The translations under genes and the position numbers were made by a program. A stretch of DNA of 37,081 nucleotides, taken from NCBI GenBank assembly GCA_017993775.1, contig JAGOMA010000047.1:1-37081 (forward strand), read 5' to 3'. A model generated the notes under the pieces. That model was not told the DNA's origin. It saw only the letters and a list, made by a program, of their open reading frames with translations, and ran no database searches. This DNA is from Chloroflexota bacterium (GTDB lineage: Bacteria; Chloroflexota; Anaerolineae; Promineifilales; Promineifilaceae). Below are positions 7,081 through 15,989 of the stretch, piece by piece (position 1 is the first letter of the stretch; every line of letters starts with the position of its first letter).

Positions 7081-9852
7081 ATGTCACGCGATACCTCTCA
7101 AAACCTCCTCAGTCACGAAGTTCACCTCCTGGGCGACATCCTCGGCAAAGTCATGCGCCGCCATGCCGGCATCGAAGTATTCGAGCTGGAAGAGCGCATC
7201 CGCGCCCTCACCAAAGCCCGCCGCAGCGACGCCGACCCGGCCATCGACCAACGCCTCGAACACATCGTCAGCCGCCTCAACCTGCACGAAGCCGAACTCA
7301 TCGCCCGCAGCTTTGCCATTTATTTCGAGCTGATCAACCTCGCCGAAGAGCAAAACCGCGTCAGTGTCCTGCGCGAACGCGAACGCGCCGCCTATCCCCA
7401 GCCGCTCACCGAATCCATCCCGGCGGCCATCGCCACCCTGCGCCAGATGGGCGTCGATGAATTTGAAATGGGCCAGCTTCTGGAGCGCCTGCACATCGAA
7501 CTGGTGTTCACCGCCCATCCTACCCAGGCCAAACGCCGCACGGTCATCGCCAAGCTGCGCCGTTTGGCAAACGCGCTCACAGACATGGAAGAGCGCGATT
7601 TGCTGCCCGGCGAACGTCGGCAGCTCGAAGCGCAAATCGCCGCCGAAATCACCGCCCTCTGGCTGACGGACCAAAGCCGCAGCACCAAGCCCACCGTCAC
7701 CGACGAAGTGCGCACCGGCCTCTACTACTTCGACATCACCCTGTGGGACGTGCTGCCGGATATTTACGCCGCGATGGCCGCCGCTCTGGCCACCCATTAC
7801 CCCTCGGTGAATTGGCCCGAACGCTTCCTCACCTTTGGCTCCTGGATTGGCGGCGACCGCGACGGCAACCCCAACGTGACGGCCGATGTGACCGCCGAGA
7901 CCCTGCGCCTGCATCGCGGGCTGGGTGTGGAACGCCACCGCGCCACTTCGCGCCACCTCGACCGCTCGTTGAGCGTGTCGGACCAACTGGCAACCATCAG
8001 CCCGGAGTTGAAGGCGGCGTTGGCCGCCGCGCGCGACCGCTCCGAACACGTCGCCTTCTTGCAAACCCGCTACCCCAACGAACCCTACCGCCTCTGGTCG
8101 GCGGTGATCAAGGCCGATCTGGCCGAATCGTCGCGCGGCGATATGGTTGGCCGCCTGAAAGGGGTGTCCAATCCGCCGGTGCGGCTGCGCACGATGGCCG
8201 ATTTGCAGGAACCGCTGGCATTGATGGACGCCTCGCTGCGCGCCGACGGCCTGGCCGACCTGGCTGACGCCGACCTGACCCGGATGCGCTACCAGGCGCA
8301 GGTGTTTGGCCTGCACGTGGCGCGGTTGGATATTCGGCAGTACAGCGAGTACAACACGGCCGTTCTCGACGAACTCTTCACCAACCTCAACCTCCTCACC
8401 GGCTTTGGCCAGATGAACGGCCCGCAGCGCGCCGCAGCCCTCACCCGCCTGCTGGCTGCGCCCATCCCCGACCTGAGCCAACTGGACAATTTATCGCCCG
8501 AAACGGCCGATACGCTGGAATTGTTCCGCATTTTGCAGCGGGCGGTGGACTTTTATGGCACAGAATTGATCGGTCCGTACATCGTCAGCATGACGCATGG
8601 CCCGGAAGATATTTTGGCGCCGCTGCTGCTGGCCCGCTGGCATGGCCTGTGCCTGACGGCCGATGCCGACCAGGAAAATCTCACCTTCACCCCCTTATTT
8701 GAAACCCGCGAAGATTTACGCGCCGCCCCGGACGTGATGGCCGCGCTCTTCACCCATCCGGCTTACGCGCCGCATCTGGCGCGGGTGCAGCGGCGGCAAA
8801 CCATCATGATCGGTTATTCCGACAGCAACAAGGACGCCGGCTATCTGGCGGCCAACTGGGAGCTGTATCAGGCGCAGGAAGCGCTGGCGGCGACCTGCCG
8901 CGAGCATCAGGTGGTGATGATGTTGTTTCACGGCCGTGGCGGAACCATCGCCCGCGGCGGCGGCCCGACCAATAAGGCGATTTTGGCCCAACCGCCGGGG
9001 TCGGTGGACGGCCGTATCCGCATCACCGAGCAGGGCGAAGTGATCGATGAAAATTACGGCCACCCGGCCATCGCCCGCCGCCACCTGGAGCAGTTGGTCC
9101 ACGCCACGCTGCTGGCCAGCGTGCCCGCCTATCATCGCTCGCAGGCCGCGCCCAAAGAAAGTTGGCGGGCGGCGATGGGGGAATTAACGGCCGTTGCCTA
9201 CCACGCCTACCGCGACCTCATCTACGAAACCCCGGCGCTGCTTGAGTATTGGCAGCAAGCCACGCCCATCAACGAAATCAGCCAGATGCGCATTGGCTCA
9301 CGGCCGTCACGCCGGGCGGGCAAAGCGTCGCTGGAAAGTTTGCGGGCCATTCCCTGGGGATTTAGCTGGATGCAGTGCCGCCATGTGCTGCCGGGTTGGT
9401 ACGGCGTAGGCGCGGCGTTGGCCGCTTCCGGCGACATCCCGCTGCTGCAAGAGATGTACCAGGAATGGCCGTTCTTCCGCCACAGCCTGGACAACGCCCA
9501 AATGGCTCTGGCCAAGGCCGATATGGGCATTGCGCGGCTGTATGCCGGACTGGTGGAGGATACGGCCGTGCGCGACACCATCTTCGGGCAAATCGAAGCC
9601 GCCTTCCACGAAACCACGCGCATGATCTTGTTGGTGACCGATCAGCGGGAACTGCTGGACAATACGCCTACGCTCCAGCGCACCATCCGCCGCCGCAATC
9701 CGTATGTTGACCCGCTGAATTTTATCCAGGTGGCCTTGCTGCGCCGCCTGCGTTTCCTTTCTGAACAAGACAGCCCCAAAGCGCAAGAAATTTTGCACGC
9801 CATTTTTCTGACCATCAATGGCATCGCCGCCGGTCTGAAAAACACGGGGTAG
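7081..9852 (+). CDS. ppc: Phosphoenolpyruvate carboxylase
   Basis: The 923-aa product makes oxaloacetate from PEP and bicarbonate, refilling the TCA cycle. Family signatures are clear: VFTAHPTQAKRRT with catalytic His146, GSWIGGDRDGNPNVT, IGYSDSNKDAGY with Lys584, and FHGRGGTIARGGGP with His617, Arg619 and Arg625 (equivalents of E. coli His579, Arg581 and Arg587). It ends in the usual GLKNTG. Length is slightly above the E. coli enzyme (883 aa). The ATG is preceded by AAAAGGAA at good spacing. The octamer ACGGCCGT forms the codons of the active-site H-G-R at 8929-8937. The first 1.2 kb lacks the octamer. A heptamer-built hairpin follows the stop. Confidence 0.97.
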   Translation: MSRDTSQNLLSHEVHLLGDILGKVMRRHAGIEVFELEERIRALTKARRSDADPAIDQRLEHIVSRLNLHEAELIARSFAIYFELINLAEEQNRVSVLRERERAAYPQPLTESIPAAIATLRQMGVDEFEMGQLLERLHIELVFTAHPTQAKRRTVIAKLRRLANALTDMEERDLLPGERRQLEAQIAAEITALWLTDQSRSTKPTVTDEVRTGLYYFDITLWDVLPDIYAAMAAALATHYPSVNWPERFLTFGSWIGGDRDGNPNVTADVTAETLRLHRGLGVERHRATSRHLDRSLSVSDQLATISPELKAALAAARDRSEHVAFLQTRYPNEPYRLWSAVIKADLAESSRGDMVGRLKGVSNPPVRLRTMADLQEPLALMDASLRADGLADLADADLTRMRYQAQVFGLHVARLDIRQYSEYNTAVLDELFTNLNLLTGFGQMNGPQRAAALTRLLAAPIPDLSQLDNLSPETADTLELFRILQRAVDFYGTELIGPYIVSMTHGPEDILAPLLLARWHGLCLTADADQENLTFTPLFETREDLRAAPDVMAALFTHPAYAPHLARVQRRQTIMIGYSDSNKDAGYLAANWELYQAQEALAATCREHQVVMMLFHGRGGTIARGGGPTNKAILAQPPGSVDGRIRITEQGEVIDENYGHPAIARRHLEQLVHATLLASVPAYHRSQAAPKESWRAAMGELTAVAYHAYRDLIYETPALLEYWQQATPINEISQMRIGSRPSRRAGKASLESLRAIPWGFSWMQCRHVLPGWYGVGAALAASGDIPLLQEMYQEWPFFRHSLDNAQMALAKADMGIARLYAGLVEDTAVRDTIFGQIEAAFHETTRMILLVTDQRELLDNTPTLQRTIRRRNPYVDPLNFIQVALLRRLRFLSEQDSPKAQEILHAIFLTINGIAAGLKNTG

Positions 9853-9855
9853 GAG

Positions 9856-9911
9856 GATGCGTGCTACGTGATGCGTGATGGTTTCCGGTCACGCAGCACG
9901 CAGCACGCAGC
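9856..9911. repeat. Imperfect hairpin with 7-nt period after ppc
   Basis: Arms 9856-9878 and 9889-9911 pair over 23 positions with 3 mismatches. Both arms are built of 7-nt units of the GCGTGAT/GCACGCA type, which continue to about 9914. It begins four bases past the ppc stop. No T-run follows, so it is not a standard terminator. A similar structure lies at 17232-17320. Confidence 0.75.
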
Positions 9912-10035
9912 ACGTTAAACCCGTCTGGTTTGCCACCCGTTAACACAAAATTAATGCAAACCGTTTAAACTGCTGCGCTTGTCGGCCGTTTGCGTATGCA
10001 CGGCCGTCTAACCAACACCGCAAGCGAGGTGAAAT

Positions 10036-11931
10036 ATGAACAAACAAACAACTTCCGCGCCGGGGTGGCGCGTTTTTCTGGACCGCGTGGGCTATCAGGC
10101 GCGGCGAACCTTTCATCCGGTACAACCGTCGACCGTGGCGGGCATGGGCGCTGTCCCAAACGGAACGGCGACCAGCTTCCGCGTCTGGGCGCCGCACGCC
10201 GACAGCGTGTTTGTGACCGGCTCCTTTAACGGCTGGTCGCCCTGGCGCACGCCGCTGGCTAACGAGGGCAATGGGGTGTGGTCTGTGATGGGGCCGCAAA
10301 CGGCCGTTACCGACACCTACAAATTCCTCATCCACCACAACGGGCACACTCTGCTGCGCACCGACCCTTACACCCGCGCCGTCAGCGGGCCGCAGTTGGA
10401 TGGCCTGACGCTGCCGCCCACTACGCCCCCGGCAGAGAGCTTCGAGCTGCCAGCCTTGCCCAACCTGGTGATTTACGAACTGCATGTCGGCACGTTTTCC
10501 ACCGCTCCGCAGCACATCGTCGGCCAGTTTCAGGGCGTCATCGACAAACTACCCTACCTGACCGAATTAGGCATCAACGCCATCGAGATCATGCCGGTGG
10601 CCGAGTTCGCCGGCGATTATTCCTGGGGCTACAACCCGGCTTTCCCCTTTGCCATCACCGTCACCTATGGCGGACGCGAGGCGTTCCGGCAACTGGTAGC
10701 CGCCGCCCATGCCCAGGGCATCGGCGTGATTGTGGACGTGGTCTACAACCACTTTGGCCCCCAAGACCTGAGCTTGTGGCAGTTCGACGGCTGGCACGAG
10801 GTCGACAAGGGCGGCATCTACTTTTACAACGATTGGCGCTCCAGCACGCCCTGGGCGGATACGCGGCCGGATTACGGCCGTGCTGAAGTGCGCCAGTTCA
10901 TCCGCGACAACGTCTTTATGTGGTTCGAGGAGTTTGGCGTGGATGGGCTGCGCTGGGACGCCACCAACTTTATCCGCCACGCCCAAGGCCACGACGGCGA
11001 CCCCGGCGCGGTCATAAACGAAGGCTGGCAGCTCATGCGAACCATTAACGCCGAAGTGCATGAGAAACTGCCCGGCAAGCTGCTCATCGCCGAGGATTTA
11101 CAGAACAACACGGCCGTTACCCTGCCCGGCGATGAGGGCGGCCTGGGGTTTGTGGCCCAATGGGACGCGCAGTTTGTCCATCCCATCCGGCAGGCGGTGA
11201 TTGCGCCGTTGGATGAGGCGCGGGAGATAACGGCCGTGGCCGCCGCCATCAGCGCCCGCTACGGCGACACGCCCTGGTCGCGCATCCTCTACACCGAATC
11301 CCACGACGAAGTGGCCAACGGTAAAGCCCGCGTGCCGGAAGAAATTAGCAGCGGCGCAGCCGACAGCTTTTTTGCCAAAAAGCGCTCCACGCTGGGCGCG
11401 GCGCTGCTCTTCACCACGCCAGGCATCCCCATGATTTTCCAGGGACAGGAATTTCTGGAAAGCGGCTGGTTTGACGACCATGTGCCATTAGACTGGCCAA
11501 AAGCGCAGGCGAATGCCGGAATTTTGCGCCTCTACCGCGACCTGATTGCCCTGCGTCGTAATCTCCCGGGACAGGTCCAGGGTTTGCAGGGGCCAAATGT
11601 CAACGTCTTCAACGCCAACGACGCCGATAAGGTGGTTGCCTATCATCGGTGGGAAAATGGCGGCCCGGGCGATGACGTGATCGTGGTGGCCAACTTTTCG
11701 CACCGGCTGCTGGATGGTTACACCATCGGCCTGCCGCGTGCCGGGCGCTGGCAGGTGCGCTTCAACAGCGACGATCAGAGCTATGACGCCAGGTTTGGCG
11801 GCCACCTCTGCCCGGATGTCATTGCCGCCCCGGCCCGCGACGCGGCTCATACGTTTGACGGCATGCCTTGTCTGGGTAACGTCACCCTGGCCCCGTATTC
11901 TGTCCTCATTCTGTCGCAGGACCGGGAATAA
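10036..11931 (+). CDS. GH13 enzyme, GlgB-like 1,4-alpha-glucan branching enzyme
   Basis: The 631-aa product has an N-terminal CBM48-type domain (about 40-125; FRVWAPHADSVFVTGSFNGW) and a GH13 barrel. Conserved regions: DVVYNHFG (Asp234, His239), GLRWDATNF (nucleophile Asp308), LIAEDLQ (acid/base Glu353) and TESHDEVANG (Asp424). The SHDEV form and the domain order point to branching enzymes; a trehalohydrolase-like or other GH13 activity is possible. A C-terminal beta domain follows (about 540-628). There is no signal peptide, so it acts in the cytoplasm on glycogen-like glucan. GAGGTG lies about 7 nt before the ATG. It stands alone between two hairpin regions. Five octamers lie in or next to it. 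Confidence 0.88.
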   Translation: MNKQTTSAPGWRVFLDRVGYQARRTFHPVQPSTVAGMGAVPNGTATSFRVWAPHADSVFVTGSFNGWSPWRTPLANEGNGVWSVMGPQTAVTDTYKFLIHHNGHTLLRTDPYTRAVSGPQLDGLTLPPTTPPAESFELPALPNLVIYELHVGTFSTAPQHIVGQFQGVIDKLPYLTELGINAIEIMPVAEFAGDYSWGYNPAFPFAITVTYGGREAFRQLVAAAHAQGIGVIVDVVYNHFGPQDLSLWQFDGWHEVDKGGIYFYNDWRSSTPWADTRPDYGRAEVRQFIRDNVFMWFEEFGVDGLRWDATNFIRHAQGHDGDPGAVINEGWQLMRTINAEVHEKLPGKLLIAEDLQNNTAVTLPGDEGGLGFVAQWDAQFVHPIRQAVIAPLDEAREITAVAAAISARYGDTPWSRILYTESHDEVANGKARVPEEISSGAADSFFAKKRSTLGAALLFTTPGIPMIFQGQEFLESGWFDDHVPLDWPKAQANAGILRLYRDLIALRRNLPGQVQGLQGPNVNVFNANDADKVVAYHRWENGGPGDDVIVVANFSHRLLDGYTIGLPRAGRWQVRFNSDDQSYDARFGGHLCPDVIAAPARDAAHTFDGMPCLGNVTLAPYSVLILSQDRE

Positions 11932-12354
11932 TTGGACGAAAATGAGCGTGGATTTTCGTGGATAAGTTGGGCAGGTGTGGATGTTAGCCAGCGTCATGTT
12001 GAGTGGCGTACGGAGCAAAGCATCTCTTGCTCGTGAAAATGGGATGCTGCGGAAGGCCACAGCACAAGGCGGCGGTTTTTTTAGATTGGACCACTCTTTC
12101 AAGTGTGGTCCAATCTAAAAGTGACGGCTGAAACTTTCATATCCAGCCTCCGTATAGTGGGTGCTGATCGTTTGGATCAGGAGGCGCGGATGGCGACTTT
12201 TCTATCCGCAAGCCGAATTATTTACTCATGGTACGTGGTTCCTTTGGTGAAAATCGCCAGGGTTTTGTTGCTACAGGGCTGTTTCCCAGAGGTCGAATAA
12301 GCCCTTGGGGTTTTGGGCGCGTTACATAGATTATTTATTTACAGGAGTGTTACT
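11932..12354. other. 423-bp intergenic region with hairpin and repeat remnants
   Basis: No credible gene: the 65-codon frame at 12103-12300 begins inside a hairpin arm and has no family features. Items seen: a GTGGATTTTCGTGGAT-type stretch near 11949; a segment at about 11997-12053 (CATGTTGAGTGG, GAGCAAAGCATCTC, GGGATGCT) that looks like a decayed dispersed repeat; the 16-bp inverted repeat at 12079-12120; and a lone half-arm CCCTTGGGGTTT near 12302. Confidence 0.55.
12079..12120. repeat. 16-bp perfect inverted repeat, 10-nt loop
   Basis: TTTTAGATTGGACCAC at 12079-12094 and its exact complement GTGGTCCAATCTAAAA at 12105-12120. T's lie on the outer left and A's on the outer right, the wrong way round for an intrinsic terminator on either strand. 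A dispersed palindrome or a protein-binding site is more likely. Confidence 0.85.
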
Positions 12355-12798
12355 ATGACCGATGATATTTCCCGTTTGAAAGAAGAAGAAAAATCGAACA
12401 ACATCGAAATCGACAAGACCGACCTGAATGAAACCGGAACTGTCTCTACGGATTCAGGGCGGCGCACGGCCGTTTCGCAGAATAAAAATTGGGTCGGCGG
12501 CGTCATCCTCATTGCCATCGGCGTGATCTTTCTCGTTACCAACCTGGGCGGTTTTCAGTTAAACAACTGGTGGGCTTTGTTCATCCTCATCCCGGCTTTT
12601 TCCAATTTTGCCAGCGCCTGGGAAAATTACAGCAAAAACCGTCGCCTCACCAAATCTGGCCGTGGCTCCATTGTTGGCGGGCTGATTTTGTCGTTAATTG
12701 CCTTCACCTTCATATTTGAATGGTCTTGGGCCATTATCTGGCCTGTTTTCCTGATCATTGGCGGTGTCGGCGCGTTGATTGGCGGCTGGTTCGAATAA
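12355..12798 (+). CDS. Small membrane protein with LiaI/LiaF-like transmembrane region
   Basis: The 147-aa product has a charged N-terminus (about 1-40, rich in Glu, Lys and Asp) and four predicted membrane segments: about 46-62 (GGVILIAIGVIFLV), 67-85 (NWWALFILIPAFSNF), 105-122 (GSIVGGLILSLIAFTF) and 124-143. This matches the 'LiaF transmembrane region' type found in cell-envelope stress sensors; function here is unknown. I chose the ATG at 12355 because AGGAG sits 7 nt upstream (12343-12347), not the upstream ATG at 12313. A bidirectional terminator follows. One octamer encodes T-A-V in the N-terminal tail. Confidence 0.8.
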   Translation: MTDDISRLKEEEKSNNIEIDKTDLNETGTVSTDSGRRTAVSQNKNWVGGVILIAIGVIFLVTNLGGFQLNNWWALFILIPAFSNFASAWENYSKNRRLTKSGRGSIVGGLILSLIAFTFIFEWSWAIIWPVFLIIGGVGALIGGWFE

Positions 12799-12821
12799 AT
12801 ATCCTCTGGCAATGCGCAAAT

Positions 12822-12857
12822 AAAAAACCGTCACGCGGGTTTGCGTGACGGTTTTTT
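12822..12857. terminator. Bidirectional Rho-independent terminator
   Basis: A 15-bp perfect stem, AAAAAACCGTCACGC and its complement, around the loop GGGTTT. The stem ends in A6/T6, so it works on both strands. It separates the convergent LiaF-like and queuosine-transporter genes. Confidence 0.95.
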
Positions 12858-12878
12858 ATATGTTTGCGCGGTTTGCTT

Positions 12879-13580
12879 CTATTGATCGTGTTGTTGGGAC
12901 CAATCTGGGTCCGGGTAAATGTAGATGAGCGGCAGGCTCACCAGCGTCACCGTGAATTTGATGATGACGTTGAAGATGAAAATTTGCCAGACGGCCGTCC
13001 AGGGAATGGCCCAGCCAAACGCGATCACCGTAAACAGCGCCGAATCGATCGGAATGCTGATGGCGTTGCTAACCAGCACCCGCGCCCACTGTTTGTCGTG
13101 GGTGACGCGCGTAACAAACCAATGATACGCCTCGGTGTCGGCCAGTTCGCTAAACACCTCAGCCACAATGGAAGCCGCCACAATGCGCCACAGCGGACCA
13201 AACACCATGCCGTAAGCCCCGCTGAATACGCCATCGGGGTCGGCCGTGGGGTCGCCGGGCACGGAGGCTGTCCAGCCCAGATACAAGACCATCAACACGT
13301 TGATAACTGCTGCGGTAATGATCAAAATCTGGGCGTTGCGCTTGCCCCAAATCTTATGCACGACATCGCGCAGGGTAAACGTGATGGGATAAATGAATGT
13401 TCCCATGTCCACGGCCAATCCGGCCACATTCCCAATCTTCAAGCTGGCCACATCGGATACCATTTGGGCAGCGATGTAGGCCGCGACGACGATCATGGCA
13501 ATGGCCGGCATTGATTGGGCAATAGGCCCGGCCATGCGTTTGTTCGTCTGAACACCTTCGTTTGAACTTATAACAGACAC
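12879..13580 (-). CDS. Queuosine precursor transporter (YhhQ/VUT family)
   Basis: The 233-aa product has about six membrane segments, including IAMIVVAAYIAAQMVSD, NAQILIITAAVINVLMVLYL and AVWQIFIFNVIIKF. Family signatures include DMGTFIYPITFTLRDVVHKIWGK and the SIPIDSALFTVIAF stretch. The family imports queuine-type tRNA modification precursors; whether it takes preQ0, preQ1 or queuine is not visible. I chose the GTG at 13580 because AAGGAG is 6 nt upstream; the ATG at 13652 has no such site. No preQ1 riboswitch was confirmed upstream. It converges on the terminator at 12822-12857. Confidence 0.9.
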   Translation of the reverse strand: MSVISSNEGVQTNKRMAGPIAQSMPAIAMIVVAAYIAAQMVSDVASLKIGNVAGLAVDMGTFIYPITFTLRDVVHKIWGKRNAQILIITAAVINVLMVLYLGWTASVPGDPTADPDGVFSGAYGMVFGPLWRIVAASIVAEVFSELADTEAYHWFVTRVTHDKQWARVLVSNAISIPIDSALFTVIAFGWAIPWTAVWQIFIFNVIIKFTVTLVSLPLIYIYPDPDWSQQHDQ

Positions 13581-13846
13581 AAATTTCTCCTTTGTTTTGT
13601 TGAGGCGGGTGCTGCGACCGCCGCAGTATTTGGTTGCCGGGTGCTCTGCCACCGGCGAAAGTTTAGAATTTTAGCAGAACGGCCGTCATCTGACAGATCA
13701 TCTCATGGTCGCATCCTGAACTGGGGCAATCTCGTATAGAATAGGGTAACGGCCGTTGCCGTTCGGCCACTGCAACGTGGCATTTTTATTCGTCGGCGTA
13801 CTCGCTCCTTTGGCAGCGACTACCCGATTATTTGGAGTAACGATTC

Positions 13847-14767
13847 ATGTCCACAGTGTTGATTTCCTCTGTACGAAAAAGCTTTGGCCGCGTGGAAGCG
13901 GTGAAAGACGTCTCTTTTGAGGTGTTCCCCGGCGAAATTTTTGGCCTGTTGGGGCCAAATGGCGCCGGTAAAACCACGACCATTCGCATGATGTTGGATA
14001 TTTTTGAGCCGGACGGCGGGCAGGTGTCGGTGTTCGACGGCCGTATCACCGAAGCCAAAAAACAGCGCATCGGCTACATGCCTGAAGAACGCGGCCTGTA
14101 CAAAGATTTGCAGCTCGAACAAACGCTTGTTTTCCTGGCCACCCTCAAGGGCTTGTCGGAGAGCGAGGCCAAATCGCGCCTGGAAGGTTGGCTTAAACGG
14201 CTGGACCTTTATGACCACCGGCAAAAGAAAATCCAGGAACTCAGCAAAGGGATGCAGCAAAAGGCGCAGCTTATCGCCACGCTGCTGCATGACCCTGATC
14301 TTATTGTGGTGGATGAGCCTTTTTCCGGTTTGGACCCCGTGAATACGCGTTTGGTGAAGGACATCATCGAGGAGCAGCGGCAGGCGGGCAAAACTATCAT
14401 CATGTCTACGCACCAGATGTATCAGGTGGAGGCGTTGTGCAACCGTATTGTGTTGATTGATAACGGCCGTACCGTTCTCTACGGCGAAGTGAGCAAAATC
14501 AAGCGCGATTTCTCCGGCAACGCCATCTTATTGGAAGGGCATGGCGATTTTAGCCATGTGCCCGGCGTGTTGGAAGCGCGGCGGCAAAATGGCGCCTGGC
14601 ATCTGGCGCTGGGCAGCGACGCCAACACGCAAGAAATCTTTCGCCACCTGGCCCGCCAGGAAAATGTGACCATTGAGCGGTTTGAAATCGCCGAACCATC
14701 GTTGGATGACATTTTTGTGCGGGTGGTTCAGGAAGGTAAGCAGTCCAGGGAGGTGGATCATGCGTAA
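13847..14767 (+). CDS. ABC-2 exporter ATP-binding protein (NatA-like)
   Basis: The 306-aa ATPase drives the two permeases that follow. Walker A is GPNGAGKTT (36-44), the signature is LSKGMQQ (132-138), Walker B LIVVDEP (152-158) is followed by FSGLDP, and the switch His is His189. A C-terminal extension after about 215 ends in the EPSLDDIFV motif typical of the ABC-2 drug/sodium/antibiotic export group. GGAG lies 9 nt before the ATG. Its stop overlaps the next start by 8 nt (14760-14767). The substrate is unknown; sodium, peptide or antibiotic export are all possible. Octamers at 14039 and 14463 encode D-G-R and N-G-R. Confidence 0.93.
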   Translation: MSTVLISSVRKSFGRVEAVKDVSFEVFPGEIFGLLGPNGAGKTTTIRMMLDIFEPDGGQVSVFDGRITEAKKQRIGYMPEERGLYKDLQLEQTLVFLATLKGLSESEAKSRLEGWLKRLDLYDHRQKKIQELSKGMQQKAQLIATLLHDPDLIVVDEPFSGLDPVNTRLVKDIIEEQRQAGKTIIMSTHQMYQVEALCNRIVLIDNGRTVLYGEVSKIKRDFSGNAILLEGHGDFSHVPGVLEARRQNGAWHLALGSDANTQEIFRHLARQENVTIERFEIAEPSLDDIFVRVVQEGKQSREVDHA

Positions 14768-15980
14768 CTTTTGGCTTTTGGCCCGGCATGAATACCGCAA
14801 GCTGGTTGGCAAGCGCAGTTTTTTGGTTGGCACGCTGGGATTCCCGCTTATTTTGATGGTGGTGATGGCGGCCGGGATTTTTATTTCTGTGCGCAGCGAT
14901 CCGAACCGGCCGATTGGTTATGTGGACCATGCGGGCATTATGAACCCGGCGGTGGCGCCGATTACCGAGGAAGGGGAGACGCTGTTGGCGTTACGGCCGT
15001 TTCCCGATGAAGCTGCCGCCCAGGAAGCCCTCGCCAACGAAGAAATTCAGGCGCTCATGGTCATTCCGGCCGGTTATCCGCGCAATTTATTGATTAAGGT
15101 CTTCTATTGGCAAGATACGCCGGGCGAAGCGGTGTACAGCGACTTTAACGCCTATCTGCGCGCCAATCTGGCCGCCGATTACCCGGCCAATTTGCAAACG
15201 CGCCTGCAAGATGGCTCCGATTTGGTGGTGCGCGCCGCCGATGGCAGCCGCGAATTTAACAGTCAAAACATATTTAACTTCTTCATCCCCTTCATCGCGG
15301 CCTTCTTCTTTGTTTTTGTGGTGATGGGTTCCTCTGGTTACCTGCTTCAGGTGGTCACCGATGAGAAAGAGAATCGCACCATCGAGATCATGATGACCAC
15401 GGTTAGCCCGGGGCAGCTAATTGGCGGCAAAGCGTTGGGTTTGCTGGCCGTCTCACTGACCCAGGCGGCCATTTGGGTGGTTACGGGCATTGTCGCCATC
15501 TTGATTGGGTCCATTTTCTTTGAGACGCTGCGCTTTGTCAGCGTGCCCTGGTCGCTGCTGTTGGTGGCCTTGCTGTTTTTTGTGCCGGCCTATGCGTTTA
15601 TTGCCGGCCTTATGACGGCCATCGGCAGCGCCGTCAGCGAATTGACGCAGGCGCAGCAAATTGCCGGGATTTTGAACCTGCTCTTTTTGCTGCCCTTTTT
15701 CTTCATCGCCCTATTTTTTACCAACCCCAACAGTCCGGCCCTGGTGTTTATGACTTTTTTCCCGACGACGGCGTTTATGACGGTGTTGATGCGTTGGGGA
15801 ATGAGCAACATGCCTTTGTGGCAGTTGGTTCTGAGCTGGTTTATTTTGGTCGGGTCGGCGGTGGGCAGCGTTTGGGTGGCGTCTAAGGTGTTTCGCACCG
15901 GTATGCTGCGGTATGGCCAGAGTCTGAAGCTGAAAGATGTGGTAACGGCCGTTCGCCCCCGCAGTGCGTCTGGTTTGTAG
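14760..15980 (+). CDS. ABC-2 exporter permease 1 (NatB-like)
   Basis: The 406-aa product has one N-terminal membrane helix (about 24-43), an extracytoplasmic loop of about 130 residues, then five or six helices from about 175. It carries the EKENRTIEIMMTT motif just after the second helix, a signature of this ABC-2 group. The ATG at 14760 overlaps the ATPase gene, so translation is coupled. It pairs with the next gene, whose layout and ENRT motif match, probably as a heterodimer. Confidence 0.9.
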   Translation: MRNFWLLARHEYRKLVGKRSFLVGTLGFPLILMVVMAAGIFISVRSDPNRPIGYVDHAGIMNPAVAPITEEGETLLALRPFPDEAAAQEALANEEIQALMVIPAGYPRNLLIKVFYWQDTPGEAVYSDFNAYLRANLAADYPANLQTRLQDGSDLVVRAADGSREFNSQNIFNFFIPFIAAFFFVFVVMGSSGYLLQVVTDEKENRTIEIMMTTVSPGQLIGGKALGLLAVSLTQAAIWVVTGIVAILIGSIFFETLRFVSVPWSLLLVALLFFVPAYAFIAGLMTAIGSAVSELTQAQQIAGILNLLFLLPFFFIALFFTNPNSPALVFMTFFPTTAFMTVLMRWGMSNMPLWQLVLSWFILVGSAVGSVWVASKVFRTGMLRYGQSLKLKDVVTAVRPRSASGL

Positions 15981-15989
15981 GAGTTTGTC

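Noticed and set aside
7084..8481. Minus-strand gene of 465 codons
   Set aside because: Antisense frame of the certain ppc gene, made open by its codon bias.
12103..12300. 65-codon gene
   Set aside because: Starts within a hairpin arm, no ribosome site, no recognisable features.
13581..13680. preQ1 riboswitch upstream of the queuosine transporter
   Set aside because: Short GC stems exist, but I could not fit the preQ1 consensus (stem-loop with A-rich tail). A covariance-model search would decide.
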